From positions 1-64,000 of the forward strand of contig NZ_JAVHUW010000034.1 in the NCBI RefSeq assembly GCF_030954495.1: 64,000 nucleotides of DNA, in the 5' to 3' direction. This DNA is from Candidatus Desulfosporosinus nitrosoreducens (GTDB lineage: Bacteria > Bacillota > Desulfitobacteriia > Desulfitobacteriales > Desulfitobacteriaceae). This document shows, piece after piece, positions 51,437 to 61,097 of this stretch. Both the position numbers and the translations under genes were made by a program. The number at the start of each line of letters is the position of its first letter. Within the stretch, counting starts at the first letter, position 1. The notes below the pieces were generated by a model. The model worked only from the letters and a program-made list of their open reading frames with translations, was not told where the DNA came from and made no database searches.

Positions 51437-52687
51437 TTGAGTAAGCTTAAAATCACTGGCGGTAAACAGCTGGAAGGGACGATCACCGTAAGTGGAGCTA
51501 AAAATGCTGTCCTGCCGATTATAGCTGCGAGTTTGCTTTGTGCCGAACCCATTCGACTAGAGGATGCTCCAGATTTATTAGATGTCAATGTAATGAATCA
51601 AGTGATTTCGGCTTTGGGGGCGAACGTTGCGCGCAACGGCTCAACTCTTAATATTCAAGCCCGTTCCATAGAATGCATCGAGGCACCGTATGATTTGGTT
51701 TCCCAAATGAGAGCGTCTATTGTTACGATGGGGCCTCTTTTAGCTCGGGAAGGCCATGTGCGGATTTCTCATCCTGGGGGCTGTGCCATTGGTTCCCGTC
51801 CGATTAACTGGCATCTTAAAGGATTGGAGGCCTTAGGCGCCGAAGTCAAAATGGATCACGGTTTTCTTGATGTCTCTGCCAAAGAACTTAAGGGTGCCAG
51901 GATTTATTTGGATTATCCTAGCGTAGGTGCAACCGAAAACATAATGATGGCAGCGAGTTTGGCCCAGGGAACGACCTTAATTGAGAATGCGGCTCAAGAA
52001 CCGGAAATTGTGGATTTGGCAACCTTCCTTAACGAAATGGGGGGAAAGGTTCGCGGTGCCGGAACGAGCATTATCCACATTGAGGGGGTCCGAGAGTTAC
52101 ACGGTACAACGCATACCGTAATACCGGACCGAATCGAGGCAGGGAGCTATTTGCTGATGGTGGCAGCGACTGGGGGAGATGTTTTAGTACAGAATGTTAT
52201 AGCGGATCACCTCAAACCGTTGATAGCCAAAATGGAAGAGGCGGGAATTCACATGGCTGAAGAAGGAGATGGAATTCGGATCAGTGGGGAGGGAACTTAT
52301 AATGCAGTTGATATAAAAACTCAAGTTCATCCCGGATTTCCGACGGACCTGCAGGCTCCTTTTATGGCTTTTCTCACCCGGGCTAAAGGTACAGGGCTAA
52401 TAACGGAGACTGTATTCGAAAATAGGTTTATGCATGTTGATGAATTAAAACGGATGAGAGCGGAGATTAAAATCGAGGGCAGAAGTGCGGTTGTACAAGG
52501 AATACAACGCCTTAATGCGGCACCTGTGACGGCAACCGATTTAAGGGCTGGAGCTGCCTTGATACTGGCCGCCCTGACAGCGGAAGGCACCACGGAAATC
52601 CGGGGAGTTCACCACATTGATCGAGGATATGAAAAGGTGGAAGAAAAACTTTCACGTATCGGAGGTAATATTGTACGTGAAGCTTAA
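51437..52687 (+). CDS. murA: UDP-N-acetylglucosamine 1-carboxyvinyltransferase
   Basis: The 416-residue enzyme has the active-site Cys in HPGGCAIGSRPIN (about residue 116) and the GAKNAVLPIIAA start. It commits UDP-GlcNAc to peptidoglycan with phosphoenolpyruvate. The TTG start lies behind GGGGGTGTC. A large terminator follows. Confidence 0.96.
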   Translation: MSKLKITGGKQLEGTITVSGAKNAVLPIIAASLLCAEPIRLEDAPDLLDVNVMNQVISALGANVARNGSTLNIQARSIECIEAPYDLVSQMRASIVTMGPLLAREGHVRISHPGGCAIGSRPINWHLKGLEALGAEVKMDHGFLDVSAKELKGARIYLDYPSVGATENIMMAASLAQGTTLIENAAQEPEIVDLATFLNEMGGKVRGAGTSIIHIEGVRELHGTTHTVIPDRIEAGSYLLMVAATGGDVLVQNVIADHLKPLIAKMEEAGIHMAEEGDGIRISGEGTYNAVDIKTQVHPGFPTDLQAPFMAFLTRAKGTGLITETVFENRFMHVDELKRMRAEIKIEGRSAVVQGIQRLNAAPVTATDLRAGAALILAALTAEGTTEIRGVHHIDRGYEKVEEKLSRIGGNIVREA

Positions 52688-52770
52688 TAGGCAGAAATAA
52701 TGGCCTGCTTTGTTCGGCCTGGATTGCTAGAATAAAATCGTATTTTTAATGCATTCATTACGTAACTATA

Positions 52771-52826
52771 AACAAAAATGGGATGGTAACAAATACTAAC
52801 GGTTGTTATCATCCCATTTTTGTTTT
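52771..52826 (+). terminator. murA terminator
   Basis: AACAAAAATGGGATG pairs with CATCCCATTTTTGTT, with an inner GTAACAA/TTGTTATC stem, then TTTG. The A-rich 5' side means it could also work leftward. Confidence 0.85.
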
Positions 52827-52924
52827 GAAATCACCTGGAGGGAGTTTTCTTTATTCTTTCAGCCATATTCGAAAAGTCGTGAGCATAGATTGTTAGAAAC
52901 GGCTTGGACAATTGGAGGGATAGA

Positions 52925-53863
52925 ATGAAAAGGGAATGGGTGTGGCTTGTTGCACTTTCTTTGTGTATTGTCTTAATAATTCCTTGGAGTATTTTGCGCT
53001 GGCAGAAAGGAAATGTCAAGACGAATGACATTTCAATTCGCGTTTTGATGCCGGACGGAAAAGTTTATTCGCTGCCGCTTGAAGAATATCTCGTAGGTGT
53101 CGTAGCTGCCGAGATGCCTGTAGAGTTTGAGTTAGAGGCTCTGAAAGCTCAAGCCATTGCTGCTCGTACTTATGCCGTTAAACAATATACTAAACGGGCG
53201 TCGTCAGATAGAGGGTATGACGTGGACACCACAGTTCAGACACAAGCCTGGCTGTCGAATGCTCAGATTAAAGAAAAATGGGGTTGGCTAAATTACGTGC
53301 GCTATAGCAGTAAGTTAGAAAAAGCAGTGACAGAGACGCGCGGCAAGGTTCTTGTTGCCAATGGGGAGTATATTGATGCCTTTTATCACAGCAGCAGTGG
53401 AAGAAAGCCGACAGAACGAGCAGAAGATGTCTGGAGTTCTCCGCGATCCTATTTGCAAAATGTGAGTTCCGGCGAAACGAATTTAGAACGGTATGTAAAG
53501 AGTTTTAGCTTTACTAAAGAAGAGCTGAAGAAGAAGCTAGGGGTTTCGAATCTACCCCAGGCTCTCAGTACAGGGGACTTTCAGGTTTTGAGCAGAACCG
53601 CGGCAGGAAGAGTCAAGACAGCGCGGGTCTTAGGCAAGGTGTTTGAAGGTACTCAACTGCGAGTATTGTTGGGGCTGCCTTCCACGGATTTAGAAGCAGC
53701 CGTTCAAGGTGACCGGCTTATAATTACCGCCTATGGTAATGGTCATGCCGTAGGAATGTCCCAATGGGGAGCAAATGATATGGCGAAAAAAAACATCAGT
53801 GCTGAAGAGATATTAATGCACTTTTATCCGGGGGCCAAAATTATGACCATCGACACTCATTAA
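52925..53863 (+). CDS. spoIID: Stage II sporulation protein D
   Basis: The 312-residue protein has an N-terminal membrane helix and the SpoIID lytic transglycosylase domain. The catalytic Glu region is VAAEMPVEFELEALKAQAIA, followed by ARTYAVKQ, YHSSSGRKPT and GHAVGMSQWGANDMA. It cuts glycan strands during engulfment. The ATG at 52925 follows GGAGGGATAGA; a TTG frame begins seven codons earlier. Confidence 0.94.
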   Translation: MKREWVWLVALSLCIVLIIPWSILRWQKGNVKTNDISIRVLMPDGKVYSLPLEEYLVGVVAAEMPVEFELEALKAQAIAARTYAVKQYTKRASSDRGYDVDTTVQTQAWLSNAQIKEKWGWLNYVRYSSKLEKAVTETRGKVLVANGEYIDAFYHSSSGRKPTERAEDVWSSPRSYLQNVSSGETNLERYVKSFSFTKEELKKKLGVSNLPQALSTGDFQVLSRTAAGRVKTARVLGKVFEGTQLRVLLGLPSTDLEAAVQGDRLIITAYGNGHAVGMSQWGANDMAKKNISAEEILMHFYPGAKIMTIDTH

Positions 53864-53939
53864 ACTAAAGGAGCTCCGGGAGCAGGGAGACGACTAAAAG
53901 ATAGGGGATTCGGCAACGATAGTTCTTGAGGTGAGTGGA

Positions 53940-54605
53940 ATGATTCGTCGCAAAGGGTCCTGGAGTTGGATTTTGGTCTGGAGCTGCTCGCTCTTAATTG
54001 GGGGGATGATTCTTTATGTCGGTTATATTGAGGCCTTATCGAATGTAGCGAAAGAAAAAGATCCGATAATTAGCAAGCAAAAGGCCCAGGCAGTAGTCGC
54101 TCAAAGAGTGAATCCAAAGCAACAAAGTTCGGATGCGGAAGCAAAAGCATTGGCAGCAAAGCCCCAGAAGTCAGAGGCGGCAAAAAGTCAGACTGAAACG
54201 GTCAGGGATTTTCCAAGCCCTGTTCGGGGAAAAATTCTAAGAGGGATTGGAAACTATTACTTTGAAGGATTAGAAAGTTATATATTTCATCCCGGTCAGG
54301 ATTATGCCGAGCCTGAGGGGACAGTCATTCGCGCTACGCATCAGGGCAAGGTTGTATATGCCGGAACAGATTCGCTTTTGGGAGAGAAGGTTGTGCTTGA
54401 TTGTGGGCAAGGATGGGTGGTCATCTACGGAGGTTTAGACAATCTGCGAGTCAAGACCGGACAGGCGGTAGAAAAGCAAGCAGTCTTAGGGCAAGTGGGA
54501 TTTTTCCCGGGGGCAGAAGGAGCCGAACATCAACCTCAACTTCATTATGAGGTCTGGCATAACAATCAGGTTCAAATTGTTGCTCCAAGTGAAGGCTCGT
54601 TATAA
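53940..54605 (+). CDS. spoIIQ: SpoIIQ-like M23/LytM-domain protein, catalytic histidines missing
   Basis: The 221-residue protein has one membrane helix (about residues 8-29), a Lys/Gln/Ala-rich linker and a C-terminal LytM domain. Two zinc ligands appear in FHPGQDYAEP (HX3D) and a third His in PQLHYEV. The catalytic His of HXH is Gln and the YXHL His is Gly (VVIYGGLDN), so hydrolase activity is unlikely. A role as the forespore half of the SpoIIQ-SpoIIIAH channel is inferred from order between spoIID and spoIIID. ATG 53940 follows TTGAGGTGAG. Confidence 0.82.
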   Translation: MIRRKGSWSWILVWSCSLLIGGMILYVGYIEALSNVAKEKDPIISKQKAQAVVAQRVNPKQQSSDAEAKALAAKPQKSEAAKSQTETVRDFPSPVRGKILRGIGNYYFEGLESYIFHPGQDYAEPEGTVIRATHQGKVVYAGTDSLLGEKVVLDCGQGWVVIYGGLDNLRVKTGQAVEKQAVLGQVGFFPGAEGAEHQPQLHYEVWHNNQVQIVAPSEGSL

Positions 54606-54661
54606 ATCCTATGCTTGGAAAAGAATAGGATTGACAGAGAACACAGTATTTACCATATAAG

Positions 54662-54688
54662 GACATCCATTTATGGATGTCTTTTTTC
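54662..54688 (+). terminator. Terminator after the spoIIQ-like gene
   Basis: GACATCCA-ttta-TGGATGTC followed by TTTTTTC. Confidence 0.9.
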
Positions 54689-54740
54689 ATAGAGAATGCA
54701 TATAAATGTACTACACATGTGGACGAAAGGAGGACTCAGC

Positions 54741-54989
54741 GTGCAAGAATATATTCGCAAACGGGTACTCGATATAGGGACGTATATTTTGGAATCAAGT
54801 GCGACAGTGAGACAAACAGCTGATGTTTTCGGCGTATCAAAGAGTACTGTACATAAAGATGTGACGGAACGATTACCCTTAGTCAACGAGAAGCTGTCCA
54901 TGGAGGTCAAACATATTTTAGAGACCAACAAGGCAGAACGTCACATTCGAGGAGGAGAGGCAACCAGAAAGAAATATCAGGAGAATTGA
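54741..54989 (+). CDS. spoIIID: Sporulation transcriptional regulator SpoIIID
   Basis: The 82-residue protein starts VQEYIRKRVLDIGTYIL. It has a helix-turn-helix in TVRQTADVFGVSKSTVHKDV (about 20-40) and a basic C-terminal tail. It tunes mother-cell sigma-E genes. The GTG with AAAGGAGGA 8 nt upstream is a clear start; the longer frame has none. Confidence 0.95.
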   Translation: MQEYIRKRVLDIGTYILESSATVRQTADVFGVSKSTVHKDVTERLPLVNEKLSMEVKHILETNKAERHIRGGEATRKKYQEN

Positions 54990-55183
54990 GAATAGAATTG
55001 GAAGATATAGGTCTGAGAGAAAATGCAAAAAAGTTGTAAATCACAAAGGAATTTAGCGGTTAAGTCACGAATTTATAAATTAAAACAAAAGCAGATCTCC
55101 CGTAAGGGAGATTGTGCTATTTGCTGCTATATTTGGGATCAAAACTGGACAAGCTATTGAGGACGAAAGGGGTATCTCCGCGA

Positions 55184-56167
55184 ATGTTTGGAATAGACTT
55201 AGGGATAGATTTAGGAACAGCAAGTGTCTTGGTTTATGCTAAGGGAAAAGGGATCGTGCTGCACGAACCCTCGGTAATAGCTATTGACCGCAACTCGACA
55301 AAACGAATTGCGGTGGGAGAAGAAGCGCGTTTAATGATTGGACGTACTCCGGGAAATATTGTGGCAGTTCGCCCAATGCGTGACGGGGTAATCGCTGATT
55401 ATCAGACGACAGAACTTATGCTAAAGTACTTTTTAGAAAAAGCCGGGGCAAAACGGCTGCCTTTTTTCAGAACGCGTGTCGTCGTATGTATTCCTTCCGG
55501 GGTAACCGAGGTGGAACAAAGGGCTGTAAAACAGGCTGCATATCAAGCTGGAGCCAAAGACGTAAAAGTTGTTGAAGAGCCCTATGCGGCGGCTTTAGGT
55601 GCCGGTCTGGATATTTCCGGCCCGACGGGGAGTATGGTGGTGGACATAGGCGGAGGGACTACAGATATTGCGGTTCTTTCCCTCAACGGCATTGTGGCCA
55701 AACGCAGTCTTCGAGTGGGCGGCGATAAATTTGACGAGGCTATCAGCCGGTATATTCGTCGGGAACATAATTTGATGATTGGAGAACGTACGGCTGAAGA
55801 AATTAAAATTGCAGTTGGGGCCGCGATTCCTGAAGGTCGTCCCGCGGCCGACATTGATGTACGCGGGCGGGATTTAATCACAGGATTGCCTAAAACCGTG
55901 AAGGTTAATTCTCAGGAATGTTACGTGGCTTTAGAAGAATCAATTGAGGCCATTGTCGCCGGGGTTAAAGAAGTCCTTGAACGGACTCCGCCTGAATTGT
56001 CGTCAGATATTCTTGACAAAGGGATTATTATGACAGGCGGGGGGTCATTGATTTACGGCTTTGATACCCGTCTTTCCCGGGAAACGGGATTGCCGGTCAG
56101 CATAGCGGAAGACCCTATTTCTTGTGTAGCCCTGGGCACAGGCAAGGTATTGAATGGGTGTTTTTAG
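55184..56167 (+). CDS. mbl: MreB/Mbl-family cell-shape actin homologue
   Basis: The 327-residue protein has the actin-like phosphate-1 loop IDLGTASVLVYAKGKGIV, the phosphate-2 VDIGGGTTDIAVLSL and the adenosine TGGGSLIYGFDTRL. It forms membrane filaments guiding wall synthesis. Order after spoIIID matches mbl of Bacillus. The ATG at 55184 follows GAAAGGGG. A weak hairpin (ATCTCCC/GGGAGAT, 55095-55112) lies just upstream. Confidence 0.94.
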   Translation: MFGIDLGIDLGTASVLVYAKGKGIVLHEPSVIAIDRNSTKRIAVGEEARLMIGRTPGNIVAVRPMRDGVIADYQTTELMLKYFLEKAGAKRLPFFRTRVVVCIPSGVTEVEQRAVKQAAYQAGAKDVKVVEEPYAAALGAGLDISGPTGSMVVDIGGGTTDIAVLSLNGIVAKRSLRVGGDKFDEAISRYIRREHNLMIGERTAEEIKIAVGAAIPEGRPAADIDVRGRDLITGLPKTVKVNSQECYVALEESIEAIVAGVKEVLERTPPELSSDILDKGIIMTGGGSLIYGFDTRLSRETGLPVSIAEDPISCVALGTGKVLNGCF

Positions 56168-56310
56168 GATGGAATTTCGTAAATTCCTAAACTAGGCTTA
56201 TGTATTGTCCGAGGAAAAGTGCTGGCATCCGAAAAAGGTTCCTGTTCGGGTGATGGCTTTTTCCTTGGACTTTGTCATGTTCCGTTGTTTTTGAGGAAAG
56301 GAAGGTTCTT

Positions 56311-57036
56311 GTGAAGGTAAGGATTTTGGGGATTACGGTAGATATTTATTCTATGGCGGAGACCGTAGAGAAAATAAGAGACGCTATTGAAGAACGAAGA
56401 CTTTTGCGCGTTGTTACTGCGAATCCTGAGATGATTTATGCTTCTGAGCAAGATCCGGCCCTTAGGCAAGTTATTAATTCCGCGGACCTTGTCACTCCGG
56501 ATGGCATTGGCGTAGTTTGGGCCGCTCGGAGGTTGGGAACTAAAGCTCGGGAGCGGGTGACGGGAATTGACCTAATGCAGGCAATTTTTCCGGCAGCTGC
56601 TGCCGGAAAGTGGCGGATATATTTCCTCGGTGGAAAACCGGGTGTTGCTGAGCTGGCAGGACGCAAGGTTTCCAGAGATTATCCCGGGATAAACCTATGG
56701 ACAAGGCATGGCTACTTTAGCATTCAGGAAGAGCCGGAAATACTGGAAGAAATTCGCCGCTTTAAGCCTGATGTGTTGTTTGTCGGCCTGGGTGCTCCCC
56801 GCCAGGAATTTTGGCTTGCCGAGCATCCGGGTTTGGCCCGGGTAAGCATTGGCGTAGGGGGAAGCTTTGACGCGCTTGCGGGGACCGTTAGGCGCGCTCC
56901 CAGGCAAATTCAAGAGCTTCACCTGGAATGGCTTTACCGCTTGTTGAAAGAGCCTTGGCGTTGGAGACGTCAAACCGTTTTACCTCGTTTTATGGTTAAA
57001 GTACTTTGCCAAAAACTCACCTCTTTTAAAGGATAA
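56311..57036 (+). CDS. WecG/TagA/CpsF-family glycosyltransferase
   Basis: The 241-residue GT26 enzyme has ANPEMIYASEQDP, the catalytic Asp in LVTPDGIGVVWAARRLG and FLGGKPGVAELA. It likely transfers ManNAc to a lipid-linked GlcNAc, the first committed step of a secondary wall polymer; wecB at 41.9 kb would supply UDP-ManNAc. The GTG at 56311 follows GGAAAGGAAGG. Confidence 0.9.
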   Translation: MKVRILGITVDIYSMAETVEKIRDAIEERRLLRVVTANPEMIYASEQDPALRQVINSADLVTPDGIGVVWAARRLGTKARERVTGIDLMQAIFPAAAAGKWRIYFLGGKPGVAELAGRKVSRDYPGINLWTRHGYFSIQEEPEILEEIRRFKPDVLFVGLGAPRQEFWLAEHPGLARVSIGVGGSFDALAGTVRRAPRQIQELHLEWLYRLLKEPWRWRRQTVLPRFMVKVLCQKLTSFKG

Positions 57037-57062
57037 CAGTTTGTCCGGTAGTTGGTAATTAT

Positions 57063-57096
57063 AAAGACGAGTTGGCTAAAGGTCCAACTCGTCTTT
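57063..57096. terminator. Bidirectional terminator between convergent glycosyltransferase genes
   Basis: AAAGACGAGTTGG (57063-57075) pairs with CCAACTCGTCTTT (57084-57096). The A and T ends serve both directions. Confidence 0.85.
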
Positions 57097-57132
57097 GACT
57101 TAAGATATTGTTGTTTGGGGATTCGGCCGAAA

Positions 57133-58248
57133 TCAGCCAAGCAGGGACTTATATACTTCTTCGGTTGCCTTGACCATGGCTTCGACGGAAAATTCCTTCC
57201 AGCGGCTGTGCCCTGAGAAAACCAAGGATTCAGCCAGATCAGAGTTTTCCAGAATTGAGGTGCAGGCCTTAATGAGTTCTTCCACATTCCCGGGAGCAAC
57301 AAGTAATCCGTCTTTCCCGGTACGAACAACCTCGGGGATTCCCCCTACCGCACTAGCCACAATGGGGACTCCTATCTGCATGGCTTCAAGAAGAACCAGA
57401 CCCATTGCTTCGCTTACGGAGGGCAGGGCAAAGAGGTCCATCGCGGGCAGTGTTTCGCAGGCATTGGGAAGATAACCTGTTAAGGTGTAAGGAAGCGCGG
57501 TATTTTGAAGTTCGGATACCAAATACGAACGTAACGGTCCCTCTCCTATGATTAGAAGGTGAAGCTTCGGAAATCCTTTATAAAGCTCCTGGGCTGCCCG
57601 AACTAAATTTATTTGACCTTTGGTGGGATGTAAGCGGCCCATGGTTCCCAAAACGAAAGCATCGTCCGCAATCCCCCACTGGCTGCGAAACCGGTTTCGT
57701 GAGGCGGAGTAATCAGCTAAAGGGATAGGGGCCTGTCCGTTATAAATAGTTTTTATACGTTTTCCGCCTCTGGAAGTGACTTCATGGGAAAGATATTGAG
57801 AAACGGCAATAATGCCTGAAGTCAAGGGGAGAGTGATGCGGTCAAGACCGAGAGCGAGACCTGCCGACCAGGGGGAAAGATAGTCGTGGGCGAGGGAGCT
57901 ATGAAAGGTGGTTAGATTAGGAAGACCAAGCAATTTGGCGCCAATTCTCCCCAGAAGGTTGGCACGTGAACCATGGGTATGAACAAGGTCAATTTCCTGT
58001 TGCCGAATCCAGCGCATAAGGCCGGGAAGGAGGGAAAGATCAAGGGGGTGGCGCATGGCAAAGGTTTGAGTCGGGATGAGTGGTGCGGCGAGAGCTGCAA
58101 AGGGTCCTGGAGTGAGGCAAATTAAATAAGGGCAGAACTGGGAGCGGTCTAAATTTTGTAAAAGGGTTAAGACATGTTTTTCAGCGCCTCCGATTTCACC
58201 GCCACCAATAATATGTAAAATTTTGTACTTTTTCATAAGAGTTGTCAT
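57133..58248 (-). CDS. GT4-family glycosyltransferase
   Basis: The 371-residue protein has the GT-B fold: an N-terminal GGGEIGGAEKHV loop and VHTHGSRANLLGR, and a C-terminal domain with GRLHPTKGQ and the EX7E motif in LPSVSEAMGLVLLEAM. It transfers a sugar from a nucleotide donor, probably to a surface polysaccharide. It is the only minus-strand gene after 18 kb. Confidence 0.9.
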   Translation of the reverse strand: MTTLMKKYKILHIIGGGEIGGAEKHVLTLLQNLDRSQFCPYLICLTPGPFAALAAPLIPTQTFAMRHPLDLSLLPGLMRWIRQQEIDLVHTHGSRANLLGRIGAKLLGLPNLTTFHSSLAHDYLSPWSAGLALGLDRITLPLTSGIIAVSQYLSHEVTSRGGKRIKTIYNGQAPIPLADYSASRNRFRSQWGIADDAFVLGTMGRLHPTKGQINLVRAAQELYKGFPKLHLLIIGEGPLRSYLVSELQNTALPYTLTGYLPNACETLPAMDLFALPSVSEAMGLVLLEAMQIGVPIVASAVGGIPEVVRTGKDGLLVAPGNVEELIKACTSILENSDLAESLVFSGHSRWKEFSVEAMVKATEEVYKSLLG

Positions 58249-58394
58249 CTTCCCTTCAACCGGAAACTTGGGTATACTAGGTATAAAGGTTAAGGTATTA
58301 AGGTGTAAGAAGAGAAAACCATTCCATTCTCATAATATGATAAACGGATACCTAACTGCAACATTATATTGGACATATTCAAGGAGGAGTTTTA

Positions 58395-58832
58395 GTGCTG
58401 CAAAGTCAAGAAATCCAGGAGATCATTCCCCACCGTTTCCCCTTTCTGTTGGTCGATCGCATCATTGAACTGGAGGAAGGGAAAAGAGCGGTAGGGCTTA
58501 AAAATGTTTCGATTAACGAACCCTTTTTCCAGGGGCATTTTCCTGGACATCCTATAATGCCGGGAGTTTTAATTTTAGAGGCTCTGGCTCAAGTAGGGGC
58601 TGTAACTATTTTAAAAATGCCCGAATACGCCGGCTTTTTGGGACTGTTTGCCGGTCTGGATGAGGTTAAGATACGCAGGCAGGTGATTCCTGGAGATCAA
58701 TTGCGTTTAGAAGTCGAAGTCCTCAAGTTGCGCAAAACTTTCGGGGTAGCCAAAGGCAAGGCTTATGTGGGAGAAGAACTGGCGGTAGAAGGAGTCCTTA
58801 AATTTTTCCTTGAGAAGAACGCGGAACAGTGA
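58395..58832 (+). CDS. fabZ: 3-hydroxyacyl-ACP dehydratase FabZ
   Basis: The 145-residue hot-dog fold protein has the active-site His in [17 protein letters not shown] and a Glu in that helix. It dehydrates beta-hydroxyacyl-ACP in fatty-acid elongation. The GTG start follows AAGGAGGAGT. It overlaps the next gene by four bases. Confidence 0.95.
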   Translation: MLQSQEIQEIIPHRFPFLLVDRIIELEEGKRAVGLKNVSINEPFFQGHFPGHPIMPGVLILEALAQVGAVTILKMPEYAGFLGLFAGLDEVKIRRQVIPGDQLRLEVEVLKLRKTFGVAKGKAYVGEELAVEGVLKFFLEKNAEQ

Positions 58833-60655
58833 TTGGCTTAACAAAAGAACAGGTCACCAGAGCTAGGAGCAGAACAGTAGGCTTCCTGGCTCTTTTTTTA
58901 ATGCTTAGTGTTATCTACGGACTATATTTTGAACAGGAGTGGCTTTTCTTTGGGTTTGTTTTAGCACTCTATACTTTAAAGTCTTACCTAACACCAGGAA
59001 TTAATTCTTTCTGGACGCTGAGCGTTACAGTAAGTTCCACGGATGCCCTGTTTCTGAGTATGATTTTGTGCTCTGCCTTTGGCCTCATTTATCCGGTGCG
59101 GGCTCAGGACGGCCTGATTGAAGTTCTGCGCTGGGGAATCTTATGGTCCATATTCCGCTTGGGAGCAAAGATTTCTGATGATGAAGCGGCTAAAGAACGT
59201 TTAATTCAATGGATCGTATTTATTGGCCTGACAGTAGCTTTATTGGGATGGCTTCCCTGGGTCGGCAAAATTGACGGACGGTTAAGTTCTGTGTTTGGTT
59301 ATTCCAATGCAACGGCTGCATTTTTAGGCGCGGTACTTTTGCTGGGCTCCAGCCGGAAAGCAATAAGTCTGTTTTTAGGAATATCTTTACTAGGCACAGG
59401 ATCACGAGCGGGGATAGGACTTTTAATAGCGGTCTATTTAGTCCGGCAGGCTATGAAGCGGATTGGCCGGGGACACCGTTATTTTTTTTCAGAGCAACAG
59501 CAGCGTGTAAGGAAAGGAGTCTCGTTTAGATTATCCTTGGAAAGAACCGGGGCCTTGCTTCTGGGAATTGGCGGCTTAATCTTGATGGCCTTTCGCTATC
59601 GGTCTGCTTGGGAGAATCTTGGGACTTGGGGATTTTCCTCGACAAGCTGGTTAGAGAGACTGGCTTATTATCAAGACGGACTTAAAATGGCCTGGCGTTT
59701 TCGCGGATTCCCCCGGGCTGGAGGCTGGCTGGCCTTTCCGACGGTACAGAACGTTCCCTATTGGACTTCGGACCCCCATTCGAGTTTCATTAATATCTTG
59801 TTGAATCAGGGGATTTGGGGGATTATCAGTATAGGAACCTGGACCAGCTTCACACTTTATGGTCTCAGGAAAGATCGGGTAAAAAACTTGCAGCGACAGG
59901 GATTCTCTGGAAAGCCTCGGAAAGTTTCCAACGATGATCACTTGGGAATGGCCTTAATTTTCCTGATTCTACATAGTCTTGTGGACGCAGATTTTTCCTT
60001 CGGTGCCTTAGGCTGTTTGTTTTGGCTGCTTTTTGGCTGCCTCCAGAATAAAAATAGCCTTCGTATTTTCTCGTTCTCTTTGGCAAGAAGTAGTTTTGGT
60101 TTTAAACTATGGGCTAAAGGAATTCTTTTGCTGAGCCTCTGTCTATGCCTGGTTTGCGGCTATGCTCTTGTCAATCCTTCATTTTTAGGAAGAGAACAGG
60201 CCTGGAATAAATCAGCGCTGCAATGGCTAGAGCGGGACCCCGCCAAAAGCAAGGCTTTATGGGAACAAAGTTTAAATTGGGATCAGACGCAAATAGTTAT
60301 CTTGAGGAAACAAACGGAGCTATCCTTCAGGCTTAAGAATACGGACGCCGGTTTGAAAAACGTGGAGAAAGCGCTGTCTTGGCAACCGTTTGATTTGGAA
60401 GCATATGAATGGGCCCAAGCCGTTGTTTGGGAAGCTGCTGAGGCGCAACGCTCAACTCAGCCGAAGCTTGCCAAAACCCTCTACCAGTGGGTGGAAAATG
60501 TTCCGCAAAGAATTCGGGAACGTTCAGGCAGCCTTGATGAGTTTGACAAACATCTTTGGAAAGGATACAAGGAATTTCGTCCAACCCAACATATCAGCCT
60601 TTTGGCCGAATATGCACGGCAAAGACAATTCACGCAACCCCTGCCCAAAACATAA
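58829..60655 (+). CDS. O-antigen ligase/polymerase-like membrane protein with C-terminal repeat domain
   Basis: The 608-residue protein has about 11 hydrophobic segments to about residue 450, with the Wzy_C/O-antigen ligase features [11 protein letters not shown] and a large loop containing [14 protein letters not shown]. The soluble C-terminal part (about 460-600) has helical, TPR-like pairs. Probable polymerase or ligase of a surface polysaccharide. It is translationally coupled to fabZ. Confidence 0.82.
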   Translation: MIGLTKEQVTRARSRTVGFLALFLMLSVIYGLYFEQEWLFFGFVLALYTLKSYLTPGINSFWTLSVTVSSTDALFLSMILCSAFGLIYPVRAQDGLIEVLRWGILWSIFRLGAKISDDEAAKERLIQWIVFIGLTVALLGWLPWVGKIDGRLSSVFGYSNATAAFLGAVLLLGSSRKAISLFLGISLLGTGSRAGIGLLIAVYLVRQAMKRIGRGHRYFFSEQQQRVRKGVSFRLSLERTGALLLGIGGLILMAFRYRSAWENLGTWGFSSTSWLERLAYYQDGLKMAWRFRGFPRAGGWLAFPTVQNVPYWTSDPHSSFINILLNQGIWGIISIGTWTSFTLYGLRKDRVKNLQRQGFSGKPRKVSNDDHLGMALIFLILHSLVDADFSFGALGCLFWLLFGCLQNKNSLRIFSFSLARSSFGFKLWAKGILLLSLCLCLVCGYALVNPSFLGREQAWNKSALQWLERDPAKSKALWEQSLNWDQTQIVILRKQTELSFRLKNTDAGLKNVEKALSWQPFDLEAYEWAQAVVWEAAEAQRSTQPKLAKTLYQWVENVPQRIRERSGSLDEFDKHLWKGYKEFRPTQHISLLAEYARQRQFTQPLPKT

Positions 60656-60680
60656 GTTGTAAGCAGGAGGTGAGGGCAGA

Positions 60681-61082
60681 ATGCTTTTGTGGGGTCTGGC
60701 TTTAGGGTCAATCATCGTATTATGGAAGGTTAGTTCTTGCTGGGAGTGGAGTATTCCGCCAAGATTTCAGGCGTTTTTGCAAAAAATGAAGGAGAACTTT
60801 AGCCGTGGAACACGAAGGCTGCTTTATGATTGGAAGGAATCGGGAGAGGGTGAACTGGAGAAAAGCTTCGGAGATTTGCAAAGACAATATCCTTTTCTGA
60901 GGAAAAAGCATCAAGTTCCTATTTGGATCGAGGTTTGTTTACATCAAACTAAGGTGTCAGGGTTGGGAGAAAAGTACTTAGCATGCCTTCAACGGCGTTT
61001 TCCGAACATTGAAATCTGCGTAAATCATCAACAGGTTGGCGGTAGTGACGATCAGGATAAAATGATCTCGGCGGGAGAATAA
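60681..61082 (+). CDS. Unrecognised membrane-anchored small protein
   Basis: I do not recognise this 133-residue protein. It has one hydrophobic N-terminal segment (residues 1-18) followed by a charged soluble part with CLHQTKVSG and a hydrophobic core around VPIWIEVCLH. It lies 25 bp after the ligase-like gene and 15 bp before comFA, behind GCAGGAGGTGAGG, so it is very likely expressed. Confidence 0.65.
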   Translation: MLLWGLALGSIIVLWKVSSCWEWSIPPRFQAFLQKMKENFSRGTRRLLYDWKESGEGELEKSFGDLQRQYPFLRKKHQVPIWIEVCLHQTKVSGLGEKYLACLQRRFPNIEICVNHQQVGGSDDQDKMISAGE

Positions 61083-61097
61083 GGAAAGAGGGTTTAT

